Shown here one piece after another: positions 48,377 to 60,753 of a stretch of 64,000 bases of DNA; the stretch's first letter is position 1; each line of letters starts with the position of its first letter. This stretch comes from Taenia hydatigena. Taxonomy: Eukaryota; Platyhelminthes; Cestoda; Cyclophyllidea; Taeniidae. Location: positions 19,566,519 through 19,630,518 of the forward strand of contig JADWOT020000006.1 of assembly GCA_036345935.2 (NCBI GenBank). Reading direction: 5' to 3'. The position numbers and the translations under genes are program-made. Below the pieces are notes generated by a model that saw only the letters and a program-made list of their open reading frames with translations, ran no database searches and was not told where the DNA came from.

Positions 48377-51300
48377 AATGAGGTATTGGAGATTGATCAA
48401 AGTAAGATTGTAGTTGGCTTGGAGTTCCACTTATCAATACGGCATTAGGAATACATTAGTGGTGAGAACGAAAATACCTGAAATTCAGAAAAAGTAAGAA
48501 TCATTAACAAGTTGCAACGTCAGGAGTTTGCAGTTAAAAAACAAATACAAACCTATTACTTCCAAACTGTACCCTTGACCAGGTTGCATGACAGAAAAAG
48601 AATTATCGACCATAAAGCAAAACGCAAACATTATCTGAGGTGCATTCATGGTTTTACTAGAGTTGTCCTAGAAAGATAACGAGTCTATGACAACAAAAAG
48701 CACCCAAGCACAATTTGGTTTAAAGACCATTCTAATCATTGCTACTAGGCTAGTCCTACCACAATGAGTCCATAAGGTTATTTTCCTATTATTTGCTTCG
48801 TTCTTCATGCAGCCTTGTATTTTGAAAAAGTTGGCGACTAGACAAGCACGATTGAGTCGCTCTATAATCGGATACTAAGAATTGCTCAAAATTATCAGGA
48901 ACCGCTAGAAAAGATGCAGCTTTCTGACAATCATCAGCACGCAATACCATGACTACTTCACTTTACTTGGGCGGGTAGTGTGACCTTGCGATCACATGAC
49001 TGCCAGCGGCAAACTTTAAGAAACTTGTAAACTAATATTTTCTTGTGGTTTTGTTTTCTAATAAAACTTGAAAAGAACTAGGAACATTTTCAGGCAAACA
49101 ATATCAGTTCAAGAAATAACAACCGTCTTTTACAAAGTTACGGCAGCTCCAATTAAAAATTAGAAATAATAAGAACCAACCTTGATTTCTTGCATTTTAC
49201 TGTGTTGATTGCTTTCGTTTTGTGTGGTAAAGCATTGCTAGGCACTAAATTTTAAGCAGAATTCATTTCGCAAGTTTTTGTTTTAGCATTCGAATTTTAG
49301 AATTATGGTTTCTACACATAATAGCATTTGTTCAATTCGCACTAGAACTACCAAATGTAGCTGCTGTATAGCACTCCTAGGCTACGCTGAAGACGAAGGG
49401 AGACATAATTCTTGGGTAGGATATATTTTTGCCGTACAGAAAGGATTAGGGCTACTGGCGTGGCCCAGAGGCCAACCCAGCTGAAAAAAGGCAATAAATG
49501 GCCAGGTAACCCTTCGCTGAGGTTGAGAGTTAGCAAACAACAAGCGTCAACTACATTTGCACTTCTGAATCTGTTAAAATGGATTACTAACTCAAGGTAC
49601 TCAAAACTTTTCGTCCTTAATAAGCACAGGACTGTACCTTATTTTGCAATCAAAGAGGTCAAATAGAATGTGGAAGATAGGTCAGTTGGGTCTTCTAATT
49701 TTACTAGGTTATGCATCGTTTTTTACAAGAGCATTATTTAACAATGTTCGATGTACTTAACAGAGAGTGTGACATCTTATTGAATCGCTTTGAAGGATTC
49801 CTGCTGTTAGTGAAGTAGAATGATGAAATGAACGGAATTTAAAGTAAACCTAAGTTCCAGACTCAGCTCTGCTAGCATACTAGCGTGTTCTCACATGGGG
49901 GCCGTGTGATCGTAATGCTGTACACGAAGTGAGAGACTGGATCTCCTTGATGCCATGAAAAGTTTAAAAATTACCTACTTGTGAGACAAATAGCGGTAAA
50001 TTGAAAGCATGTGTAGTTGATCGTATACCTTAGGCAAATACTGTCTTGTTGCAACTTCTCTTTTGAGTGTCGTTCCCGGTGTTCTTCTTAATCGCTCAAG
50101 CATTTCCTCCATCACAGTTTTGCTAGATATATTTAGACCGCCTAAGGGACGGAAACAAGCCGTGTATCGGACTAAACATTACCTTGATTTTCATGCTCCT
50201 TCAAAATGAAATGCAAGGCATGAAACTGCTTTTCGTTATTTTTAAAATCTAATGATATTGAGAGTTGTAAAAAAAGGCTTCATTAGGCCCAGTTTTTGAG
50301 TCATTATTCTCTTCACCGCTACTTCTTCATCTATGCGATCTACCTCCAGGCATTTGTAGCCCATAGGTATCGTAGATAGGCCATTTGCGTACACTTATCA
50401 CTCATTATTATGGGGATGCGGAAACTGGAAGGTTGCCTTTGATCAACATGGAAACAAGAGGCATTCCAAAGACTAACCCATCCATAACAGATATGCTTCC
50501 TTCGTACTCACTAATCGAGGTGACAGTTTTCTTGAAATGGAGTAGCTTGCTACTATCTCCAATGTGGGGAAGGAGTTGTCTCTAAAACACACCTTTATTA
50601 AGGAAGTAATGCAAGCGTTATTGTTCTGTCGAAACCAGATCTTAAAAAAAGTTGTTGCGATTTTAGTAATAGCTGGCTAAAATGATCTGTTGCAAATTGA
50701 GAGGTCTTATGAAGTGCATTTCATTGTTTCCATGCATGCATCATGAAAGTACTTATTCATCATCAGTCCACCGGTACTTTGGAACCCTTAAGAATGACAA
50801 TTAATTTTGATGAATCTGATCCAAGTCTATATGATGTCTGAATCGGGATTGACTTACCTTCTAAACCGAAGAGACTACCTGTCATATTTGGTGAAGTGTA
50901 TTTAGACATTATAAGGCAGTAAAAAGTATCGCTCAAAAATGGTGCAAACGATTTCATTTTAGCAAGAAATCATGGAAAAATGCATTACCTACTTTTAAAG
51001 AGGAATACCGATCTTAATGGTAGTGAGCGATTGGAGATCAACACACAGGACTGTACAGAAGTGTCTCTCACCAGTGATGAACCAATTTTTTTGCTTCTAC
51101 ATCATTATGAGAGGGAAAGTGGTGGAACCTCTGCCATACATCTCCTATGAAGATGAGGTTCAAGGACCGTCGGTTTGTTTTTCACTTCTTTAGGTGATCA
51201 TTTGTGAGTTGTGAGTGGATATATGTAAGGCTGGCTAAAGGTCAAGCAACAACTACGGAAGAGTTCGTGCTATTCGACACAATTCAGAAATAACCAGGGC

Positions 51301-52359
51301 TAATTGGTCAGACACTAGGAAGAAAGGCCAACTTTTGAGGATGAGCCAAGGAGACGCTCTCTCACTTTCCATCCCATAATTCGTGCTTGTTTGCTATGTC
51401 CAATAATCATCACATTTTCCTGCCTTCAGCATTCGACGCTCATATAATCATCTGCAAATCAGAGTTTCCGGTTGAAGAAACCGAAAACGGAACTAATGTT
51501 GAAGTGTCTAAAACCAGGAGTTTTGCTCCCAGCGACTGGAACTTGAGAGCGTTTTTGTAGTGAAAGACTGTTATGACTTTTCTGCAGGCAAGCAAGCATA
51601 AGCACCAACAGATGCAGTTGTCATCTTTGAGGGCATTCACATTTAGAAGTGTTTGGAATCACACATCTCCTTGAGGTAAGTGGCATTAAGCGCCGTGTAT
51701 AATTACAAATGTCAATGGAAACTAGTCAGAAGTATCCACGTTGGCCTTTTCACCGCCTGACAGATTTGACTAGCAGTGGTGTAAGTTGGACGACTTGACT
51801 GTACACTGCCATGGCCCATAATTAAGGAGATATTACAAAAAAGTTTGTCATTCCCTGTCTCGCAATATCCAAAGCTTGAACGGCTTAAACACAGAGGCTA
51901 ACTTACTTTTCAGTACGGATTGCCAATTGAATGATCGGCATTGAGGGATCAGGAGACTGCATTTGATCCAAGTGTCACACCTAAAGAATATAGATTCCAG
52001 TTGATCTAGACATAAATTTGCACTTACGGACGAGTTTTTACAGTAACATTGCGCTCCGCAAATGACTGTATAACCGAAAACACACTCCTGCCACCTTCTC
52101 ACGTCCACAAAACACCAGATAATGCACAGGTTTCTAATTGTATTTTGTGCACAAAATCTTAGCATAGAACATGACTAAAATTAGATCCACGTGTCTAAAA
52201 TTTATCATGAGATTATCAGGCTTTGCGTACCACTTTCGTAGAACCTCTTTCCAAATTAGTTTTTTCCGTGACAACTGTTCCACGACTATCTTTCGTTGAA
52301 TAACTTGACCATTTCCTGCACTTTAATTAAATAATTAACCTGCTCATGAGGTTTAGAAT
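48377..52359. other. Intergenic region upstream of TTLL
   Basis: No supported gene. It contains the solo LTR at 49378-49555. The TTLL promoter should lie at its left edge, but I see no decisive TATA or initiator there. Confidence 0.5.
49378..49555 (-). mobile_element. Solo LTR of TRIM-like element
   Basis: On the minus strand it starts TGTAGTTGACGC (49555), contains GGCCACGCCAGTAGCC and the TGTCTCCCTTCGTCTTC block, and ends near GCGTAGCC (about 49378). No internal sequence adjoins it. Confidence 0.6.
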
Positions 52360-53140
52360 TTAGAATTATTAAACTCTTCCTTCCTGATGAATTTAGCCAC
52401 TGGCAGCGGGGTACGATAGAGAAGCCCTAAGCGCCCGTGGAAACAAAACGAAGAGGCGAACACATAAGCACGGTGTTTCATAGCCTTTCCTTCCTTTAAA
52501 GCGTCGCCCTCAGCGCCACGCTTGTTTAACTTCCTGCGTTAGCCATCACAACGTAGTCTATGCTTTAAGAAAATCACCCAACAACCATTCTCGTCATTCA
52601 TCCAATTTGTGTGAAACTGGAAAAAGAACTGGCTAAAATGTCATTGATATTCCTTGGCAGTTCCCGTGGAGTTGTAATGGAAGAAGGGAAAAGAAAAACG
52701 TGTTGGTCATTGCGTATGCCCATCACTAGTGTTAAACACACTTGCATGGACGCAGAGACATTCCACGTGTTTGCACGACTAAAGTCCTCATTCAGGTACA
52801 GTAGACACCTCCATAGCAAAACTTTCCGGATGGTTCGCGGGTAGTGCCGCTTCAGTAGCTATTAGTGTTTCTGCAGAAGGCGGACGTCATTTTTAACCCT
52901 TCTGTAAGGACTCTTCAAAAATTCTCTCATCCTTAGCGTGTGCTCTTCTACCGTCACAATGCTTGGCATTTAGCAATGTAGCATCCTGGGTCTTTTCCTG
53001 TAGACAAATGAAAAAAAAATGTTGGGACAAAATATGTATTACCGGCGTGTAGATGAGTGGGGACCGCTGACGTGGTACGGATGCCATGTCGCCCGGTAGA
53101 GAAAAAGTGGCAGAGCGGAATGCTATGTTATTGCTCCCAG
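52360..53140 (-). mobile_element. TRIM-like element, full length but degenerate
   Basis: Minus-strand order: LTR from about 53140 ending GGATGCTACA (52976), degenerate PBS, internal blocks (GGACTCTTCAAAAATTC region, then the mirror of the CCACCTGGAAAG block near 52820), GGCTAACGC block (52537), purine tract AAAGGAAGGAAAGG, then 3' LTR remains to about 52360. It faces the next copy head to head. Confidence 0.6.
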
Positions 53141-53659
53141 ACTGTTCAATTCCTCAATGCGGCCCCTTTTATACCACTTTTAAAGATTTCTACTCTTTGC
53201 CCTTTGGGTGCTTCATTATTGCCCTCAGTCTACCCAGGCAAATTGGTGATTTCGTTTTTACTTAATTTTATTTCAGAAATATCTGGCAAATGGATTGCAT
53301 TAGTTAACTAAATAAAGTGCGAGAATTAATGTAGTTACAGACAGGAAGCAACAAAAGAGCACATTGTCAGGTGGCTGCATGACCCTTCGCACGCGATTTC
53401 TAGTGACGACACATTACAGGCATGCAGGAGCATCAGCCAGCCAGTACTTTTATTTCTACTTTGTACTATTTCCTTATCTCTTCAGCTCATCGCATCACAA
53501 ACTTTTAGTTAAAGCCATTGGATATGCTTTGAACTTGTCGCCTTTACGAACCGACGATTTCAAAGCTGCAAAAGCCTCCAAGCCAATTTGTGCTACTTAT
53601 AGAGCAGACATAATAGTTCGACGTACTGTACAGAAATGGGTCAGACAGTCCAATGTTAT

Positions 53660-54697
53660 CTGTAAATTGCCCAAGATCTTCCACAATGTGCTGTCGCGGG
53701 AGCTTTAGGCTCCGCCTTCGTACTCCTGCTGGGTGACATGGACGTCAGCAAAACAATCTACCTTTGTGTTATGCCTTGAACCATCATCAGAAAAGATGCA
53801 GGGTGCTAAATCATTAGTGGCAGAAGGCAGACTTGATTATAAAAGACATCCACATGATTTTAGTGCCTTAATACGAAGCCTTAACATATCAGGAGAAGAA
53901 TATATTCAACAGGTGGGAGATCCTGTGACAAACCTTAACAGAAGGACTGAAGATGACGTCTGCGTGCTGCACGAATGCTATTGAAAACCAAAGCAACACT
54001 AATTATGGACGTAAACGTTTTGGACACTTTCGATACAGAACTGTTTAGTGCATTTGGATGAAGCTGTCATTTAAGCAAATACGCGACGCCTCCTCTACCC
54101 CTCTACCTACTGGGTAGAACTTAAGTTTATATGGCTGAGCAATAACGAAGTACTAACAAAGTGGTGCGTAGGAACAGATGCGAAATCTTATCCGCACGAA
54201 ATGTCTTAGAGCCCCTTCCATTAATAACTGACCTCTGCTTTTGGGCCAGTGTTCCTAAGATTAGCGATAGACATGATTTGGCTTACAAATTCCCACCTTC
54301 TCCCAAAACAGTTCCCTGAAAGGGCAAATCTCCAGATCCAGTCAAATTGACACGAGAGATCATTGACGTTGCAGTCAGGTATTTTCTCATTTACACGCAA
54401 AATGGATGGCTGGCGCGATCGGTTAATTCGTGGGTTTTTTTCCCACATCACTGATTACGTTGTGGTGGCCGGTTCGGGAGTTTAATTAAAGAGAGGGTCG
54501 GTGACGACATTTAAATGGTGAGAGGCTATGTAATACTTCGATCGCTTGTTTTACCCGACGTTTTAATCTGGCAAGTACAAACACAGGATGCAATGGCCTC
54601 GTGGTCGTGCCAAGCGCCCTCCAGTTCTTCACTATCATTACATTCTGACTTGATGTGATGGCTTCTTTTAGTTTCAGACACGACTCAAGGCGCAACA
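53660..54697 (+). mobile_element. TRIM-like element, full length but degenerate
   Basis: The 5' LTR (start unclear, about 53660) ends GTGCTAAATCA and is followed by the PBS-like TTAGTGGCAGAAGG. Internal blocks match the 38.5-kb copy (GATGACGTCTGC, CTAATTATGGACG, ATCATTGACGTTGCAGT, TACGTTGTGGTGG). The 3' LTR runs from TGTAATAC (54529) to CGCAACA (54697). Confidence 0.65.
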
Positions 54698-57600
54698 CAA
54701 TGCTCTTTATGCTAGTGAAGAATTAATGTAGTAAGAGCATTCTCAGATTGAATATTGATGATCAAACAAGACATTTACGTCCGAGATAAAGAGAAGAGTT
54801 ATTGAATAATAAGACGCGCCTTGAATTGTGCATCGAAAGCTTTTCCTTGAGAAGCACCCAAAACTGATGAGCTAGTCCGTAGAATACGATTTCCAATCCC
54901 ACATGCCGGCCCAATATAAGACCTCATAGAAAAAATAAGAGAAACATGCTACCTTGCTCTGGATGCTAATTCACCAAATAGTGGTCATTAGCTTTCCTGT
55001 GAGATACAAAAGAAGTTTTCTGCTTTACTAAGAAAGGGTGGTTCTTTTATTAAGTGAAATGCTTCACTAGGCCATTCAGAGTCGCTTGAAAGGAGCACGA
55101 ACTTATTTAATCAGTTCATTTTAAAGGTAAAGGAATGTAAAAGAATGCCTTTCAAGAAATCAACTATTGACTCTTGAAAACCTATTTTTTTAACGTTAGT
55201 ACCCATTAGTACCTATTTTTAAATGCTTTCCCTTTTGACAATGCCATTCTTCAGTAGATGCTCCTCGAGGATCTGCTCTGTATTGGTACTCTGATACGGT
55301 GCTCGTACAGGCACTGCCGGACTGCCAAATCCACTTGCTGCTCAAAGTCACTTAAAATGCATTTGGTCGCAGACTACCTGTTGTAAGCCGTTGAAGAGCG
55401 CATGACGCTATTAAAAAATGTGTTAACACTCACTCCAGTCCACACTTTTGGCGGTGTGATTTTCGCTTTGACTGGTGTAATGCATCGCTATCTTAAATAA
55501 ATAAATAATAAACACACTCTTTGCCCTTCTTTAATAAAGTGATAGAGAATAATTGGTCTAATTTGAAGGCTACGACTTCATTTGTTAGCATTTTAGTAAC
55601 AAATTGTTTTAACAGCTACACTGCGTATTTTTACACTTTCGAGCCCCACTTCAGAAATGGATTTACCTTACAATTTCAACAAGCAGCATGATTTGACCCT
55701 CAAGTCTACTAAAGTTACCAAATTTCACATTGCAGTGATCTCAGATGCTTTTTTCTGGATGTTCAAAGGCGCTTTGGCATCTGGCCACTGTGACAATAAA
55801 AGGACCTCCGCGTCTGCCGTGTCGTGTCGTGTCGCGTGTCGTCTGTCATATTCGCTACTTGTGATGGGAACTTTTTTCACACAAAAATTTCCTGAAATTT
55901 TGCTTCGGTGTGTAGTCGTGCCAGCTAGTTCCCTAAGGACTAAGGCATAAATGAAGTGTCTGTTGCTGTGACGTTGGAGGATATTAGAATATGGTGTGAG
56001 TGTTATTAAGCTGGTGGGTACTTTTTAAATAAGTTTTTGAACTAGTAAAATTTGTTCCTTTAGAGCTTTTCTAATCTTACCACTTGGTAATTCCCTTATG
56101 CGGACCAACCCCTATTATAACATCTCGAGCCTTTCCTGAAGAGGCGTTCAGAGAATCTGGAAGGCCATGCCGCCGAGACTAGAATGCAAACTGCGGTGAT
56201 TTGACATGGTTGTGCGGTTCAGTGCACCTTTTCGTTTGAAATCTCATCAACCCGCAAGACAAATTCAAAACAGTGTTACTAGTCTATGTCCTAGGAAGAA
56301 TGTTTATTATTAGCGTTGAAGGCCCTGCAGGGATTTCTGAGAATGGCACATTCGCCTAAGAAGGAATTCGCAGAACTAACTTAAGAGATCTTGTTACAGG
56401 TGGAAGGAAAAGGCAGTAACGACTTGACATTTCTCATGACTATGATAAAAAATTTTACGATCAGAAAAACAGAACACAACTTCCTCCTAGATCTTGGTCC
56501 GTTAGCGGCCGTTGCTAGAGTCCCCAAATTAAGAAGTTGTCAATGTCAGACGTCGTTTTAGTTTCTCTTCCATAGGTCTCTATAGTTTTATTTCTAAACA
56601 AAAGTCCTCACTGTTCCTTTCTCCCTTAATTCTGTAACTCTACAACAGGTGGGTTCAATGGGGAATTCAGCATTTAACTACACGGACTCCTCAATCTTCA
56701 CAGATTATACTTCCTCTTAATGCAAGCTACTTTGAATTTGAAAACCTGCAAATTACTTTGAGAAATGAAGAAATTGACTCCGTAAACTAAGACAGACTTC
56801 AGTTACCATGAAAAGTCCCATCCAACCCATAGAATGACAGCTAACTTTCTTGTATTTTATCCCAAATTAAATGACAGAGGAAGAGAACACAGCTGTCAAG
56901 GCTTCGAATGCGCATTCCACATTACCTCACACTACGCAGAGCTGCCAGAATGTCACGTCACTGAAGAACCATGCCATTGTCCAATTAAGTCGAAAGCACC
57001 ACCACCAGTAACCCCTGGTTGGCAGATAAATGGTTAGCCTGACCAATACCTTACTCCTGAAGATATGACAACAGTAGACGTGAGTGAAAGGGCAAGGTTA
57101 AAGCATGGTGACTGAAAGACCAGCAAACGCAGGTACAAATTGAAGAAAATGTCAAAAATGGTCAAAATATTATAGTGAAGACATTATAAACCCCACAAAT
57201 GCACCTCTAGTTTAAACATGGAGAGAAGTTCTGTGCCACCACTGAAAGGGTATAAGCGAGGCCATAAAGCTATTCACACTTTTTTTTGGCTATGATTCTG
57301 CCATTTTTGTGGATCATCTTCACAGTTGGTGCCATCGGTTTAGCCGACCGGTGGGTTTAGAACTCTCGTCACACTCGTCACATCAACATAATCATAAAAA
57401 ACCCATCAAACAAAAAACAAACGACCTTATGACAGATACTTTCATTCCCTTACAGTGACTCCGCACCGATATATGTGAAGTTTCGTCTCTAATTCATCAC
57501 ATTTTAAACAAGCATTGGTAAGCCTTTGCTGAGCTTGAGTAATGGAAGTTCAACAACCCAATCAAGCTAAAACGATTTAAAAAGAAACGCAAAGCTTAGA

Positions 57601-58199
57601 CTGACTGGTAATAAAAAAGGTTTTTGCACTGTAGCTTCCAGCTAGGCAACGAACAACCCAAAGGCAATCTCCGGGTCATCCTTTCACGCACTGCCCAACT
57701 TCCACTTCTAAGGCGCGTGTTTCGAGTATAGTCCGTAGTGCATTAGAATTCTTCGCCATGAACCTTTTGCTGAGGGTCAGCAACCGCAGCTGAGCTCCAC
57801 CGACCCACGACAGCAGTTTTCTTAATAGACAATCAAGAATAATGTAAGGGTTGAAAAGGGGCCCCCTCTTGCCGGACAACTCAGAGTGATGTGGTTCATA
57901 GGGTGAAGTGGAGGAAAACACTACCTCACCTTATCCTCTGGAATCTTGCCAGTTAATCGCAATATCGCTGCCTATTCCTAAAGTGACTCATTAATGCATA
58001 AATTGTTCATCTTGTAAGCAATCTTCAATGTACGCATAATCAGAGAATTGGCGAGCATCTATATTAATATTTATAAGGTACTCCCACACACGTTCTGTTC
58101 TTTACCCTTACCAACTTCCGCATGTATGCTCACATCTAAGTACACCGCTACGGTGTCCAAAGCCGCCTGTCAGTAGGTGTCAAGTCACCCACTCAGATG
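54698..58199. other. Intergenic region
   Basis: No supported gene. A short CGTGT-type pentamer array lies at 55818-55846. The minus-strand frame 57921-57676 (81 codons) is open but unrecognised. Confidence 0.5.
55818..55846. repeat. Short CGTGT pentamer array
   Basis: About five tandem CGTGT-like units with small interruptions, in intergenic sequence. Confidence 0.6.
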
Positions 58200-58215
58200 G
58201 GTAGTTCTCTTGAGT

Positions 58216-58223
58216 CATAAAAG
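58216..58223 (+). promoter_or_regulatory. TATA-like box of putative Wnt 5' exon
   Basis: CATAAAAG in GAGTCATAAAAGAGGG, about 320 nt upstream of a strong donor at 58536. Confidence 0.3.
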
Positions 58224-58239
58224 AGGGACAGACGGAAGG

Positions 58240-58535
58240 CATGACTAGACTGACGGTCCAGAGGGTGATGGATTTTTACGCGTTTTTCTCAGTGTCCGCG
58301 CGCAGGACATGTGTGTGTGTGTGTGTGTCCCATGTAGTGTTGTGCGTGTCGGTGCAGGTTGAATGTGATTGGCCACCTGGTGGATGTATCAGTGGGGCGG
58401 TGGATTTCGACCTTCTTTTTCAAAGCATTCTCGAAGCACCCCTTGGATAATATACTTGTGGAGGAGCCGATATCCCAAAAGGAGGGAGAGATCTACGCGG
58501 CACCTCTTTCGGACCAGCGTAATGTGTCAAGTAAG
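58240..58535 (+). other. Putative 5' untranslated exon of the Wnt gene
   Basis: A GC-richer block downstream of a TATA-like box, containing (GT)9 at 58311-58328 and ending in a strong donor AAGTAAG|GTAAGA. The only clear plus-strand acceptor that follows is TTCCATTTTAG at 60232, one base before the Wnt ATG. Joined, it would be 5' UTR; the open frame 58359-58544 would then be an upstream reading frame. Confidence 0.3.
58311..58328. repeat. (GT)9 microsatellite
   Basis: Perfect dinucleotide run of nine units inside the putative 5' exon. Confidence 0.9.
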
Positions 58536-60230
58536 GTAAGATGAAAACATTTGAGTGATGTTTAGAACTCTGGAGTTTGGGCTGTCAATTTTCTTAAAAC
58601 TTTAGAAAAATTGAGATTGTTTAAGCCCTTCAGAATGCAATGGCCTAGCCTATAAATCATAGCAATTTTGTTGGCATTCCAGAAACTTTTTTTGCGAATT
58701 AAGTGTTCAAAAGAAAATTGATTTAGTTTTTGAAGTAAACTGACATTTGTACAAGTGAAGGGTGCCAAGGCTTGTCAACTATTCCTCGGTTTCAGCAAGA
58801 AACCAGCTAGTTCAGAAATAAATACTTCAGCAAAACACAAAATCCCCGCAATCTCTAATGAGCGAGTAAGTACTTAAACTCAAATTCGCATTTGTCTTTC
58901 CTTTCGCCCTTATTTGTATGCATTTTTTTTCAAAATAAGACGAATTGAAGCCTGAATTACGGTTGGTCTAATAAGTTTTTAATCTCATTGCGATATTTTG
59001 AGAAAGTAATTTCCGGGCTCATTGAAAATGCGAATTTCAATAGTCTTTTAATCTACTTTGAAGGCAGACATTTCAACTGAAATATCATAGGGAGATTCGG
59101 TCCTATTTCCCACCAAAGAGTGAGACTTGGTAATTTCCGTAGTTCACGAACCCTCCCTGATTGTCTATCGAAAAGGGGAACCGGGGGGAAGGGGGGGAAG
59201 GAACAAGTCAAAGTGAACTGGCACCATTGAGCCAATTAATTTTTTTACCTTTCATGCTGAATGCAAGTGGCAATGCACTTAATCAAACCGCTTTATCAAA
59301 AATTTGAGATTTTATTCTTCAATACAGTTTGCTTCTTTAAAAAAGAAAGTTTTGGTTTCGCAAGATGAAACAAATAAGGAAGTGAGCAGACAGACATAAC
59401 GAATTTGAAATGGATTCCACAGATTTAGTTGATTTCTCATCTTCTCTGCATCAAAATGCAAAATTTATTCTACATCGTCAAAATGGATCTGAAAATATAC
59501 CCTGTAAGCCATACTAATTTATTTAATAGGCGAAAGCCCCTACGCATTAATGCCAAATAGCAATAGTGGCTGCTATTCATGCTATTCATGTGTGCAGACG
59601 ACGTCATTGCTTCGATACCTCTAAAACGCTTCCTCATTGCCTGATCTTTGGCTGTTTTAATTTTGATCCAATTTATAGGCACTGATGAGGGTGCTGAATG
59701 TGTGTGCATCTGTGTGCAATCAAGCACGAGAGAAATGAGGAAGTTCTAGCACAAATTCACTCGGTCAATGGATTAGTTGGTGGTCCTTGCTCTAACATCT
59801 AGGCCGCGTAATGGGCGCTTCGAGACCACCCTGCACTGAACACTGGGTTCTGCGCTTTTTAGCATCTTCTTGTCACAAATCCGCAAGAGGTAGTTACCGG
59901 TCCTTCGCAGTTTCACCTATATTTAGACATTTTAGCGGCAAAATTTGCAGGCAATTTTCGAAGTCGAAATTATTTTGTGAAATTGCTAAAAATTCTTGAA
60001 AAAGCTACGATCATCTTTAAGAAAGACGTTGGAAATAAGTGGATTTACTGATTAAGTAGCTTTTGGGCAAAATGGCTCAAAGTATGACCCGATCGGTCAT
60101 CGAGTCAAGTATTTCCGCACCAAAAGGCGTCCACATTTCTCTTACATTACTGCATTAAGATAATTTAAATGCTCTATTTTTGATGCAGTTGGGAAAATTT
60201 CCTGGTTTTTTGAACCTCTAATTCCATTTT

Positions 60231-60232
60231 AG
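60231..60232 (+). other. Splice acceptor abutting the Wnt start codon
   Basis: A pyrimidine-rich stretch ending TTCCATTTTAG is followed by a single G and the ATG. It can serve a 5' UTR intron or, since flatworms trans-splice leaders, a spliced-leader addition site. Confidence 0.5.
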
Positions 60233-60233
60233 G

Positions 60234-60753
60234 ATGCCTAACGACCTTCGAGTCTCTATCCTCTCCCTGCTTCTTGCAGCACTCCTACACCCGGTTCTCA
60301 CATTCGCTCCTCACATCATCACCCCTTCACCTGCCGTTCTCAGACGCATTCTTCGCGCTCCCCTGCCTGGACGTCTATCCACTCCTAGCGCCATCACCTT
60401 TCACAAACCAAGGCCCGTGATCCCACAGCTTAGCCCTCTTGAACTAGCTATCGACTCAACTTTCGGCTTCGTCGCAAGTGAAGAGGCCTCAGAGGCGGCT
60501 TGTCAACGGATTCCAGGGCTCTCTAACCATCAACGCAACCTCTGCCGAAGTAATCCGGGTCTGATTTGGGCTCTGGTTGATGGAACCCAGTTGGGATTGT
60601 TCGAGTGCGTGCACCAGTTCAAGCATGAGAGATGGAATTGTTCGATGGCGCGAGTTATACTTGGACGACCACAGAGTGAAGCGTTTTTGTTGAGTAAGAA
60701 TCCCTCGCCGACCATGAATCTTATTGGCGAGCTTCAGAAGATCCTTGAAAAAG
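60234..60753 (+). CDS. Wnt ligand, first coding exon (partial gene)
   Basis: Secreted lipid-modified signalling protein for Frizzled receptors. The first 24 or so residues form a signal peptide (hydrophobic LSLLLAALLHPVLTFA), followed by about 60 basic, proline-rich residues and then the N-terminal Wnt core: AACQRIPGLSNHQRNLC, PGLIWALVDGTQLGLFEC and QFKHERWNCSM. The RWNC hallmark and the cysteine spacing are typical. The exon ends after 173 codons plus one base at GAAAAAG|GTAGGG, the place where Wnt genes usually continue with a GxREAAF-type exon. The frame running to 60797 is intron. No following exon was found up to 64000, so most of the protein lies outside the window. The LCRxxPGL and QFxHERWNC wording resembles Wnt9/Wnt16 more than Wnt1, 5 or 11, but the subfamily is not settled. 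Confidence 0.9.

Noticed and set aside
54860..54900. CTGATGAG resembling a hammerhead ribozyme core
   Set aside because: The required GAAA segment and closing stems are missing. Other CTGATGA hits at 8873, 52383 and 59684 fail the same test.
57676..57921. Minus-strand 81-codon frame
   Set aside because: Reads plausibly but shows no domain, no clear acceptor or start context and no neighbouring exon; kept only as a remark.
60530..60715. Minus-strand frame opposite the Wnt exon
   Set aside because: Shadow of the Wnt coding sequence.
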